From assembly GCA_046351095.1 (NCBI GenBank), contig JAXLZC010000001.1, positions 186,001-250,000 on the forward strand: DNA of 64,000 nt, written 5' to 3'. A program made the position numbers and the translations under genes. A model generated the notes under the pieces. It was not told the origin of the DNA and made no database searches. It saw only the letters and a list, made by a program, of their open reading frames with translations. This stretch comes from BQWY01 sp046351095 (GTDB lineage: Bacteria; Nitrospirota; Nitrospiria; Nitrospirales; Nitrospiraceae). The first letter of the stretch is position 1, and every line of letters starts with the position of its first letter. Positions 24,666 to 32,808 of this stretch are shown here, in pieces.

Positions 24666-25448
24666 TTACGTCCGGCGCTCCGTGGAGGTGGTGGTGGCGG
24701 TTGAGTCCGGCGCCTGCTGCGCGAGGCGGCGGCCGACCATTGCGTGGACGAGCGCTTCTTGCAGATCGAGTGTGATCGGCTCCGGCGCGCGGCGTCCATC
24801 GATCAGGCGAATGCGGCGCGGATGCTGCCGCGCCAAGGTCCGAAAGCCGCGCCGAACCTTCGCGTGAAACGAAATGGCTTCCGCGTCGATCCGGTTGATC
24901 TCCAGCTGGTTGTGATGGCGTCGCTGCAAACCCATTTCGACCGGGAGGTCCAGCACGAACGTGAGGTCTGGCGTCAGCCCGTGCGCGCTCACGCGATGCA
25001 GCGAGGTCAATAACGGTTTATCGAGCCCGCGCCCGTAGCCTTGGTAGGCGATCGTGGAGTCCGCGTATCGGTCGCAGAGGACGATTGTCCCGCGCCGAAG
25101 CGCCGGGGCGATGACATGCTCCACGTGTTGGCTGCGCGCCGCGAGGACGATGAGGGCTTCCGCCCAGGGGGTGATGGGTTCCTGCCGACGTTCGAGCAGC
25201 GCGCCGCGGAGCAGTTCGGCGACCTTCGTGCCGCCCGGCTCCCGCGTTTCCAGTACGGTGTAGCCCTGAGTGCGGAGCCACTGCGCGAGGGTGCGACATT
25301 GGGAGGATTTGCCGCTGCCTTCGATACCTTCGAACGTGACGAAGAGGCCTGCGCGGGCGGCGCGAGGTGTCCGGCGCGTGTCTGCCGAGGCGGTGCGGCG
25401 AGTCGTAGAACTGGTGGATCGGGGCGACATACAATTTTTCGCGGGCAT
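24666..25448 (-). CDS. tmk: Thymidylate kinase
   Basis: Phosphorylates dTMP to dTDP in DNA precursor synthesis. The P-loop is FEGIEGSGKSS, followed by ETREPGGTKVAELLR and CDRYADSTIAYQGYGRG, the DRY motif and TMP-binding region. The frame gives 260 residues, with about 35 basic, Ser/Thr/Arg-rich residues before the conserved core; E. coli Tmk has about 213. The ATG at 25430 would shorten this by six residues, and neither start has a clear ribosome binding site, so the true N terminus is open. holB follows immediately. Confidence 0.94.
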   Translation of the reverse strand: MPAKNCMSPRSTSSTTRRTASADTRRTPRAARAGLFVTFEGIEGSGKSSQCRTLAQWLRTQGYTVLETREPGGTKVAELLRGALLERRQEPITPWAEALIVLAARSQHVEHVIAPALRRGTIVLCDRYADSTIAYQGYGRGLDKPLLTSLHRVSAHGLTPDLTFVLDLPVEMGLQRRHHNQLEINRIDAEAISFHAKVRRGFRTLARQHPRRIRLIDGRRAPEPITLDLQEALVHAMVGRRLAQQAPDSTATTTSTERRT

Positions 25449-25561
25449 CGTAGTCCAAGTATCTGAAAATTAGCAAGAAACTGCTTGCGGGAGTGGGGGG
25501 CGACCGGTATGATGCAGCCGTTCGCGCGCATCATCTCGACAGCCATCCCCGACACGAGACC

Positions 25562-26263
25562 GTGAGATCCTTCCAGGCCACGCTCAAACGCTATTTTTTG
25601 ACCGGCTTGCTGGTCATCACCCCGATCTGGGGTACGATCCTTGTGCTGAAAACGTTGTTCGTCGCGGTGGATGGCATTCTCGGCGACATGGTCGCGCGTG
25701 TGCTGACCCCGGGGAGCTACGTACCGGGGTTGGGAATCGTTGCGCTGCTGCTGCTGATCTTGGCGGCGGGTGTGGTGACGACCAACGTAATCGGCCGCAG
25801 CATCGTCCGCTGGTGGGACGAGTGGCTGCATCGTGTGCCGGTCGTGCGCGGGATCTATTCGACGATCAAGTCGATGATGGATGTGTTGTCGGTCAGCGAA
25901 CGCGGCGCTTATCGGCGCGTGGTGCTGATCCAGTTTCCGAAAAACGGCCAATATTGTTTTGCGTTCGTGACGGGGCAATCGGGGCGCGACGCGCAGGCGG
26001 TGGCGCGCGAGCCGTTGATGAACGTGTATGTGCCGACGTCGCCGAATCCGACCTCTGGCTATTTTCTGCTGGTGCCGGAGAAGGACGTGACGCCGGTCGA
26101 CATCAGTGTGGAAGAGGCGATGAAGCTGATCGTCTCGGGCGGGTTGTATTCGCCGGACCAGCAGTCGCCGCGTGCGACGACGGTGGGTGCGACCGCGGGG
26201 CGCGCGGCGGTTCCGCCGACGCAACCCGTGAAGCAGCCGACGATGGAAGTGCCGATTGCCTAA
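25562..26263 (+). CDS. DUF502 family membrane protein
   Basis: An inner-membrane protein with two transmembrane helices. The conserved core begins LKRYFLTGLLVITPIWGTIL and continues through GVVTTNVIGRSIVRWWDEWL and VPVVRGIYSTIKSMMDVLS, the hallmarks of DUF502, then a soluble beta domain with FPKNGQYCFAFVTG and VYVPTSPNPTSGYFLLV. A Pro/Thr-rich tail closes it. The frame opens at 25493, but the GTG at 25562 matches the usual family start just before the first helix. The biochemical role is unknown. It is the first gene of the long plus-strand run. Confidence 0.84.
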   Translation: MRSFQATLKRYFLTGLLVITPIWGTILVLKTLFVAVDGILGDMVARVLTPGSYVPGLGIVALLLLILAAGVVTTNVIGRSIVRWWDEWLHRVPVVRGIYSTIKSMMDVLSVSERGAYRRVVLIQFPKNGQYCFAFVTGQSGRDAQAVAREPLMNVYVPTSPNPTSGYFLLVPEKDVTPVDISVEEAMKLIVSGGLYSPDQQSPRATTVGATAGRAAVPPTQPVKQPTMEVPIA

Positions 26264-26315
26264 GGCGTCCCGCCTACGGAGTCGGCCTCTGCAGTGAACG
26301 TGACGTGAGCAAACG

Positions 26316-27980
26316 ATGAGCGGCACAGCGACCACACGACACGGCCTCGGCGTCATCATCATGGCGGCGGGCCTCGGGAAACGTATGCAGTCGAAGATGG
26401 GGAAGGTGCTGCACCCCGTCGTCGGAAAGCCGATGGTGCTCTACGCGGTGGATCTCGCCACGCGTGTGGGCGATGCGGGCATCGCGGTCGTCGTCGGCCA
26501 CCAGGGCGAGCGTGTGCGCGCGCTCATCGGCGGCTACGCGACACCGGTGCCGGTGCAGACCGTCGAACAGACAAAACAGTTGGGCACCGGCCATGCGGTG
26601 AAACAGGCGCGTAGCGTGTTCGACGGCGGCGCCGGTCCTGCTCCTGCGGCCTATTTGATTTTGAACGGCGATACGCCGCTGCTGACAGCAAATACGATCG
26701 ATCGTCTGTTGGAAACACATCGACGCGACGCGGCGACCGTGACGATTCTGACGGCGCGTCTGCCGAATCCCGCAGGCTACGGGCGTGTCGTGCGCGCGCA
26801 GGGAGCGGCCGCGGCCGAGCATGCCGCGGTGTTGAAGATCGTCGAGGATAAGGACACGACGCCGGACGAAGCGGCGCTGAACGAAATCAACGTCGGAACG
26901 TACGTCGTCGACGGCGCGTTTTTGTTCCAGGCCTTGGATCGACTCCGGCCGAACAATGCGCAAGGGGAATACTACTTAACCGACATTTTGGCGATGGCCG
27001 TGGCCGAAGGCAAACGCGTGTCGGCCTCGACGCTGGCCGATGCCGCCGAAGGGTTGGGCGTGAACACGCGGGCGCATTTGGCCGAGGCGGAGGCGGGCAT
27101 TCGCGACCGCATCCGTCGGCGGTGGCTCGATGCCGGTGTGACGATGAAGGATCCGTCCAGTACGTGGATCGACGCCGAGGTCACCATCGGGCGCGACACG
27201 GTGTTGCATCCGCACGTGACGCTCGAAGGGCGTACGACGGTCGGCGAGGACTGCGTCATTCGCTCGCACGTGCGGCTGACGGACTGTACGATCCAACGCG
27301 GCGTGGAAATTTTGGACTCCTGCGTGTTGCGCGAAGCGACGGTGGAGGACGAGAGCGACATCGGGCCGTTTACGCATCTGCGTCCAGGGTCGATCGTGCG
27401 GTCGCACGGGAAGGTCGGCAATTTCGTCGAGATGAAAAAGACGGAGCTCGGCGAAGGCGCGAAGGCGAACCATCTGACGTACCTCGGCGATGCGACCATC
27501 GGGAAGGGCGTGAACATCGGTGCGGGCACCATTACGTGCAATTACGACGGCGTCAATAAGTTCAAGACCGTCGTCGAGGACGATGTGTTCATCGGCAGCG
27601 ACAGCCAATTGGTGGCGCCGGTGCGGATCGGTCGTGGCGCGTTGATCGCTGCCGGGACGACCGTGACGCAGGATGTGCCGGCGGGCGCGTTGGTGATTGC
27701 GCGGACGCCGCAAGCGGTGCGCCCAGGATGGGCCGCCAAGCGGCGTGCGGCGGCAGAGGCGGAGAAAGCAGGGAAGGCGGGAAAGTCGTCGCCGAAGTCA
27801 TCTCCGGCGACTGCTGCGACCAAGGCCGCGCCGGTCAAACCATCGGCGAAGCCGTCGAGTCGCTCGACCGGCTCGACCGGCTCGAAAACGACATCGGCAA
27901 AGAAGCCGCCTGCGCGGAAGACGAAGGTGAAAGTCATCGCGGCGCGCGCGGGGTCTCGTACGATCACGAGGAGGAGCTAA
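26316..27980 (+). CDS. glmU: Bifunctional UDP-GlcNAc pyrophosphorylase/GlcN-1-P acetyltransferase
   Basis: Makes UDP-N-acetylglucosamine for peptidoglycan, lipid A and other glycans. The N-terminal uridyltransferase has the signature IIMAAGLGKRMQSKMGKVLH near residue 10. From about 255 the left-handed beta helix has hexapeptide repeats and the acetyltransferase residues in HLRPGS and ANHLTYLGDATIG. The usual length is about 455 residues; here a further 90 or so follow, made of Lys, Ser, Ala, Pro and Thr (for example KAGKAGKSSPKSS), clearly low complexity and basic. glmS follows four bases after the stop. Confidence 0.95.
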   Translation: MSGTATTRHGLGVIIMAAGLGKRMQSKMGKVLHPVVGKPMVLYAVDLATRVGDAGIAVVVGHQGERVRALIGGYATPVPVQTVEQTKQLGTGHAVKQARSVFDGGAGPAPAAYLILNGDTPLLTANTIDRLLETHRRDAATVTILTARLPNPAGYGRVVRAQGAAAAEHAAVLKIVEDKDTTPDEAALNEINVGTYVVDGAFLFQALDRLRPNNAQGEYYLTDILAMAVAEGKRVSASTLADAAEGLGVNTRAHLAEAEAGIRDRIRRRWLDAGVTMKDPSSTWIDAEVTIGRDTVLHPHVTLEGRTTVGEDCVIRSHVRLTDCTIQRGVEILDSCVLREATVEDESDIGPFTHLRPGSIVRSHGKVGNFVEMKKTELGEGAKANHLTYLGDATIGKGVNIGAGTITCNYDGVNKFKTVVEDDVFIGSDSQLVAPVRIGRGALIAAGTTVTQDVPAGALVIARTPQAVRPGWAAKRRAAAEAEKAGKAGKSSPKSSPATAATKAAPVKPSAKPSSRSTGSTGSKTTSAKKPPARKTKVKVIAARAGSRTITRRS

Positions 27981-27984
27981 GCCT

Positions 27985-29814
27985 ATGTGCGGAATTGTCG
28001 GCTATGTGGGTCCGGATGAGGCGGTTCCGATTTTGATCGGCGGATTACGTCGCCTGGAATATCGCGGCTACGACTCGGCCGGTGTGGCCGTGCACCAAGG
28101 CAGTAAGGTGGACGTGCGACGCAGCGTCGGGAAATTGGCCAATCTCGAAAAGGCGCTGCAGAAGAAGCCGCTCGCCGGGCACATCGGGATCGGCCACACG
28201 CGCTGGGCCACGCACGGCAAGCCGTCCGAGCAGAACGCGCATCCGCACCGCTCCGAAGGCTGCGTGTTGGTGCATAACGGCATTATTGAGAATTACGTAC
28301 AGTTGCGGCAGCAGTTGGAGAAGGACGGTTATAAGTTCGAGTCGGAGACGGACACGGAAGTCGTCGCGCACCTGATCAATCGCGCCACGAAAAAAGGCGC
28401 GTCGTTGCTCGAAGCGGTGCGCGCGGCGACGCGGGAGATTCGCGGCAGCTACGCCATTGCGGTCATCTCCGAGCGCGAGGCCGGCACCATCGTGGCGGCG
28501 CGGTCCGGTTGTCCGTTGGTCGTCGGTAAGATGAAGGGCGCGGCGCTGGTGGCCTCCGATGTGATGGCGATGTTGGAGCACACGCGTGACGTGTTTTATC
28601 TTGAGGAGGGCGACGTCGCTGAAGTCACCGCAACCGACATCAAGATTTCGGACAACGAAGGGCGTCCGATGCCGCGGAAGGTCACGAAGGTAACCTGGGA
28701 CGCGGAGGCGGCCGAAAAGGCCGGTTTCCCGCACTTCATGCTGAAGGAAATTTACGAGCAGCCGCAGACGATTCTCGACACGATGCGTGGGCGGTATTCG
28801 TTCGAAGAGGGCGAAGCGGACTTGCCGGACATCGGCCTGACGAAGGAACAGTTCGCGGCCGTGGGGCGTATGTGGATCGTGGCCTGCGGGACGTCCTGGC
28901 ATTCTGGGCAAGTAGGTAAATACTTATTCGAAGAAATGGTTCGCACACCGGTGCAGGTCGATATCGCCTCCGAGTTTCGGTATCGCGATCCGCTCGTCGA
29001 GAAAAATGACCTGTTCGTGACGATCTCGCAATCCGGCGAAACGGCGGATACATTGGCGGCGGCGCGCGAGGCGAAAGCCAAGGGCGCGCGGGTCGTCTCC
29101 ATCGTCAACGTCGTGGGCAGCACGTTGGCGCGCGAATCGGACGGCGTGTTGTATACACACTGCGGACCGGAAATCGGTGTGGCGTCGACGAAGGCGTTCA
29201 CGAGCCAGCTGACGGCCCTATATTTATTGGCGTTGCATTTGGGGCGGGTGCGCGGTGCCTTGTCGGCGAAAGACGGGAAGGCTTGGCTCGACCGCTTGGT
29301 GGCGTTGCCCGCGTTGGTGAAGACGATCCTCGCGCGTGAGGCCGAGATCGTGGCCATCGCCAAGCGCTATTACAAGAAGCGGAACTTCCTTTATCTCGCG
29401 CGCGGCATCAACTATCCCATCGCCTTGGAAGGCGCGCTGAAGCTCAAGGAAATTTCGTACATCCATGCCGAGGGCTACGCGGCGGGTGAAATGAAACACG
29501 GCCCCATCGCCTTGATCGACAAAGACATGCCGGTGGTGGTGTTGGCGCCGCGCGATCGTTTGTACGAAAAGACGGTGAGCAACTTGATGGAAGTGAAGGC
29601 GCGGCATGCGCCGGTCATCGCGATCGTTGCGGAGGGCGAGCGGGAGTTGGGGAAGACGGCGGACGCCGTCTTCACGATTCCGGAGACGCATCCGCTGTTG
29701 TCGCCGATTCTGTTTACGATTCCGTTGCAGTTGTTGGCGTACCACATCGCGATCTTGCGCGGCGCGGACGTGGACCAGCCGCGGAATTTAGCGAAAAGCG
29801 TGACGGTCGAGTAA
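27985..29814 (+). CDS. glmS: Glucosamine-6-phosphate synthase (isomerising)
   Basis: Transfers the amide of glutamine to fructose-6-phosphate, the first step to UDP-GlcNAc. The 609 residues show the class II glutaminase opening MCGIVGYVG with nucleophile Cys2 and RRLEYRGYDSAG. The two SIS isomerase domains include ACGTSWHSG, TISQSGETADTLAA and the C-terminal motif DQPRNLAKSVTVE. A strong GAGGAGGAGC precedes the ATG. Together with glmU it forms a hexosamine pair that can feed both the cell wall and the exopolysaccharide locus. Confidence 0.97.
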   Translation: MCGIVGYVGPDEAVPILIGGLRRLEYRGYDSAGVAVHQGSKVDVRRSVGKLANLEKALQKKPLAGHIGIGHTRWATHGKPSEQNAHPHRSEGCVLVHNGIIENYVQLRQQLEKDGYKFESETDTEVVAHLINRATKKGASLLEAVRAATREIRGSYAIAVISEREAGTIVAARSGCPLVVGKMKGAALVASDVMAMLEHTRDVFYLEEGDVAEVTATDIKISDNEGRPMPRKVTKVTWDAEAAEKAGFPHFMLKEIYEQPQTILDTMRGRYSFEEGEADLPDIGLTKEQFAAVGRMWIVACGTSWHSGQVGKYLFEEMVRTPVQVDIASEFRYRDPLVEKNDLFVTISQSGETADTLAAAREAKAKGARVVSIVNVVGSTLARESDGVLYTHCGPEIGVASTKAFTSQLTALYLLALHLGRVRGALSAKDGKAWLDRLVALPALVKTILAREAEIVAIAKRYYKKRNFLYLARGINYPIALEGALKLKEISYIHAEGYAAGEMKHGPIALIDKDMPVVVLAPRDRLYEKTVSNLMEVKARHAPVIAIVAEGERELGKTADAVFTIPETHPLLSPILFTIPLQLLAYHIAILRGADVDQPRNLAKSVTVE

Positions 29815-29881
29815 CCGCCGTACGCGCGGTACGCCGGGGCGGGTGTTCCCCGATGGCAGCGGCCAGGGAAGGACGTGTACT

Positions 29882-30178
29882 ATGGAAGTGACGCGGGACG
29901 ATGTGGAAAAGGTCGCGCAATTGGCGCGGCTGCGGATGGTCGAACAGGAGCTGTCGACGTTTGCGGAGCAACTGTCGTCGATCCTGACGTACGTCGATCA
30001 GCTCAAGGCGATCTCCACCGACGAGGTGTCGGCGGCGAGTGCTGCGCCGGGACGCGGGGCGGCGTCGTCGCGTGAGGATGTCGTCCGTGCGTCGTTGCCG
30101 CTGGAGGCGGCGTTGGGTAATGCGCCGGACGCCGACGAAGGCGCGTTCCGTGTGCCGAAAGTGATCGGCGGGAAGTAG
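29882..30178 (+). CDS. gatC: Asp-tRNA(Asn)/Glu-tRNA(Gln) amidotransferase subunit C
   Basis: The small subunit that clamps GatA and GatB together. The 98 residues begin MEVTRDDVEKVAQLARLRM and contain LSSILTYVDQLKAI and EGAFRVPKVI, the regular GatC pattern. The ATG at 29882 has GGAAGGA eight bases upstream and matches the family start; an open frame from 29843 adds 13 residues without support. It opens a run in which gatC, gatA and gatB are separated by other genes. Confidence 0.93.
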   Translation: MEVTRDDVEKVAQLARLRMVEQELSTFAEQLSSILTYVDQLKAISTDEVSAASAAPGRGAASSREDVVRASLPLEAALGNAPDADEGAFRVPKVIGGK

Positions 30179-30228
30179 GGCGAGTGCGGCGGCGGGAGCC
30201 GGCCGCAAGGGGAGGAAGGAACTGAGCG

Positions 30229-30591
30229 ATGTTTCGACAGATGTTGCGATCGAAAATCCATCGGGCCGTCGTGACCGATGCGAATTTAGAATATGAGGGG
30301 AGTCTGACCATTGATGCGGACTTGCTCGATGCGGCGGGGATTCTCCCGTACGAGTTTATCGTGATCTCGAACGTCAACAACGGCGAGCGCTTTTCGACCT
30401 ACGCGATGGCGGGCCCGCGCGGCAGCGGCCAGATCGTGGTGAACGGGCCGACCGCGCGCAAGGCCGTCGTGGGCGATAAGGTCATCATTTTTTGTTACGA
30501 GTATTTTCCCGAAGACGAAGCGAAGGCGCACAAGCCGAAGATCGTGTTGGTCGACGGGAAAAACCGCATCACGCAGAAGACCGGCGCATGA
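30229..30591 (+). CDS. panD: Aspartate 1-decarboxylase precursor
   Basis: Makes beta-alanine from aspartate for pantothenate and coenzyme A. The 120-residue proenzyme cleaves itself between Gly24 and Ser25 in EYEGSLTID to form the pyruvoyl cofactor. It also has the N-terminal MLRSKIHRA, the conserved NGPTARKAVVGDKVII and a hydrophobic FCYEYF near the end. GGAGGAAGGA lies before the ATG. The stop overlaps the gatA start by ATGA. Confidence 0.96.
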   Translation: MFRQMLRSKIHRAVVTDANLEYEGSLTIDADLLDAAGILPYEFIVISNVNNGERFSTYAMAGPRGSGQIVVNGPTARKAVVGDKVIIFCYEYFPEDEAKAHKPKIVLVDGKNRITQKTGA

Positions 30592-32057
30592 TTCCGGTTC
30601 ATAAGTACACGCTGGAGACCTTGCAGGCGCGGTTCACCGGGGCCGACACGTCGGCGCGCGAAATCGTCCGCGGCTATACGCAGCGCATCGGGCAGGTCGA
30701 GCCGAAGGTGAAGGCGTACCTGACGCTCGACACGGAGCGTGTCGCGGCGCAGGCCGAGGCGCTCGATGCGTCGCTGAAAGGCTGGCGCAAGACGCAGCCG
30801 ATGATGGGCATGCCCATCGCCATCAAGGACAACATTTGTACCGAGGGGCTGCGGACCACCTGCGCGTCGCGCATGTTGGAACACTATATCCCGCCGTACG
30901 ATGCGACGGTGGTGGCGCGCTTGCGGGCGCAGGGCGCGTTGTTCCTCGGCAAAACGAATTTGGACGAATTCGCGATGGGCTCGTCGACGGAAAATTCCGC
31001 CTACGGTCCGTCGAAGAATCCGTGGAACCTGCAGTGTGTTCCGGGCGGATCGAGCGGAGGATCGGCGGCGGCGGTGGCAGCGGACGAGTGTGTCGCGGCG
31101 CTCGGCTCCGACACCGGCGGATCGATTCGGCAACCAGCGGCGTTTTGCGGTGTCGTTGGCTTGAAGCCCACCTACGGGCGTGTGTCGCGCTACGGCCTGG
31201 TGGCGTTTGCCTCGTCGCTCGATCAGATCGGTCCGATCACGAAGTGTGTGGCGGACGCGGCGCTGCTCTTAAACGTCATCGCCGGGTACGACCCGATGGA
31301 TGCAACCTCGTCGATGACGCCGGTGCCGGACTTTACCCGCGCGTTCAAGCGGAAGGACATGCGTCGTGTGCGCATCGGCATTCCCCGCGAGTTTTTCGGC
31401 GAAGGGCTCGATCCCGAAGTCGAGGCAGCGGTGCGCGCGGCGGTGGAAGAATGGCGAGAACTCGGCGCCGAGGTGAAAGACGTCTCGTTGCCGATGACGG
31501 GCGCGGCCGTGGCGACCTACTACGTGGTGGCGACGGCGGAGGCCAGTTCGAATTTGGCGCGTTTCGACGGCGTGCGGTACGGTTTTCGCGCGAAGGATCG
31601 CAAGGACCTGTTGGAGCAATATCAGGTCAGTCGCCAGGAAGGGTTCGGCGCGGAAGTGAAGCGCCGCATCATGCTCGGCACCTACGCGCTGAGCGCCGGT
31701 TACTACGACGCCTATTATGGAAAGGCGCAGGCCGTGCGTCGCCTCATTACGCAGGATTTCGAGGCGGCGTTTAAGACGGTCGATCTGATCGTGACGCCGG
31801 TCACGCCGACCCCGGCTTTTCGCTTCGGCGAAAAGGTGGCGGACCCGTTGCAGATGTACTTGTCGGATACGTACACGATCTCGGTGAACCTGGCGGGCTT
31901 GCCGGCGATGGCGATGCCGTGCGGCATGAGCTCGTCCGGCTTGCCGATCGGGATGCAATTGATCGGGCGACATTTCGACGAAGAATTATTGTTCCGCGCG
32001 GGGCACCTGTTCGAGCAGGTGACGCCCTGGCATACCAAACGGCCGATCGTGCGCTGA
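30588..32057 (+). CDS. gatA: Asp-tRNA(Asn)/Glu-tRNA(Gln) amidotransferase subunit A
   Basis: The amidase subunit that frees ammonia from glutamine for tRNA transamidation. The 489 residues carry the amidase-signature triad: Lys80 in MPIAIKDNI, Ser155 in PGGSSGGS and Ser179 in GSDTGGSIRQPAAFCG. The start at 30588 shares ATGA with the panD stop; an open frame from 30492 lies within panD and is not used. With GatB and GatC it makes Gln-tRNA and/or Asn-tRNA, which suggests that GlnRS or AsnRS is missing in this organism. Confidence 0.97.
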   Translation: MIPVHKYTLETLQARFTGADTSAREIVRGYTQRIGQVEPKVKAYLTLDTERVAAQAEALDASLKGWRKTQPMMGMPIAIKDNICTEGLRTTCASRMLEHYIPPYDATVVARLRAQGALFLGKTNLDEFAMGSSTENSAYGPSKNPWNLQCVPGGSSGGSAAAVAADECVAALGSDTGGSIRQPAAFCGVVGLKPTYGRVSRYGLVAFASSLDQIGPITKCVADAALLLNVIAGYDPMDATSSMTPVPDFTRAFKRKDMRRVRIGIPREFFGEGLDPEVEAAVRAAVEEWRELGAEVKDVSLPMTGAAVATYYVVATAEASSNLARFDGVRYGFRAKDRKDLLEQYQVSRQEGFGAEVKRRIMLGTYALSAGYYDAYYGKAQAVRRLITQDFEAAFKTVDLIVTPVTPTPAFRFGEKVADPLQMYLSDTYTISVNLAGLPAMAMPCGMSSSGLPIGMQLIGRHFDEELLFRAGHLFEQVTPWHTKRPIVR

Positions 32058-32072
32058 CCGAAAGGACTCGCC

Positions 32073-32480
32073 ATGACCGGGCTTGAAATCGCAGCGATGG
32101 TCGGGGCGTTGGCGCTGGTGGTGTTGGTGGCTTGCGCGATTCCCGTGCTGATGCAGGTGCGGCGGACTGCGACGACGCTCGACCGGATCTTGGCGCAGGT
32201 CGAAGTCGAGTTGCCGACTCTCGTGGACGAGGTACGGACGGCCGCGCAGAACGTGAACCTGTTGGCCGACCGCGCAAAGGGCGGCGTCGATCAGGCGACG
32301 TCGTTTCTGCATGCCGTCGGCAAGGTCGGCGACACGGTGCAGCGCGTCGGGTCGCTCGTGGGCGGACCGCGTACGTCGATGGTGGGCACGGCGATGAGTG
32401 TGTTGGCGGGTGTGCGTGCGGCGTCGCAGGCGGTGAAACAACGGATGCAGGCCAAACGGGAGGAGCATCATGGGGAATAA
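32073..32480 (+). CDS. DUF948-like membrane-anchored protein
   Basis: A 135-residue protein with one N-terminal transmembrane helix (about residues 5-28, AMVGALALVVLVACAIPVLM) followed by a long amphipathic helix beginning QVRRTATTLDRILAQVEVEL, typical of DUF948 and of methyl-accepting-like coiled coils. The rest alternates small and charged residues and ends in a basic tail. The function is unknown; such proteins often sit beside YtxH genes, as here, where the next gene overlaps it by eleven bases. Confidence 0.72.
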   Translation: MTGLEIAAMVGALALVVLVACAIPVLMQVRRTATTLDRILAQVEVELPTLVDEVRTAAQNVNLLADRAKGGVDQATSFLHAVGKVGDTVQRVGSLVGGPRTSMVGTAMSVLAGVRAASQAVKQRMQAKREEHHGE

Positions 32481-32808
32481 CGACCAGCAGGGGCCGTCGG
32501 CCGGAAATGTGTTGTTGGCGTTTTTGACGGGCGCGACCATGGGAGCCGTCGCCGCGTTATTGTTGGCGCCGCGCACCGGCGAGGAAACGCGCGATCAGTT
32601 GCGGAAGTATGCACGCCGCGCCGAGGGCGAGTTGCACGATTTGGCGGATCGCGCCGGATCGGCGATGGAAGACGTCGCGGATCAAGTGGCGGAAAAGGGC
32701 CGCGCGTTTGTGGAGACGCAGAAGACGGCATTCAGCGAGGCCTTGCACGCGGGGCGCGAGGCGATGCGGCGCGAGCGTGAGCGCCAGGAAGGACAGCCGG
32801 GAGCGTGA
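32470..32808 (+). CDS. YtxH domain-containing protein
   Basis: A 112-residue protein with an N-terminal glycine/alanine-rich hydrophobic segment (LAFLTGATMGAVAALLLAP) followed by RTGEETRDQLRKYARRAEGE, the pattern of YtxH/gas-vesicle-like small proteins, then a continuous charged helix. The hydrophobic hairpin may sit in the membrane. YtxH proteins are linked to envelope stress in other bacteria; a role here is inference. Its TGA overlaps the gatB GTG start (GTGA). Confidence 0.8.
   Translation: MGNNDQQGPSAGNVLLAFLTGATMGAVAALLLAPRTGEETRDQLRKYARRAEGELHDLADRAGSAMEDVADQVAEKGRAFVETQKTAFSEALHAGREAMRRERERQEGQPGA

Noticed and set aside
30492..30587. 32-residue upstream extension of GatA
   Set aside because: It lies inside panD in another frame; the ATGA junction at 30588 gives the standard GatA N terminus.
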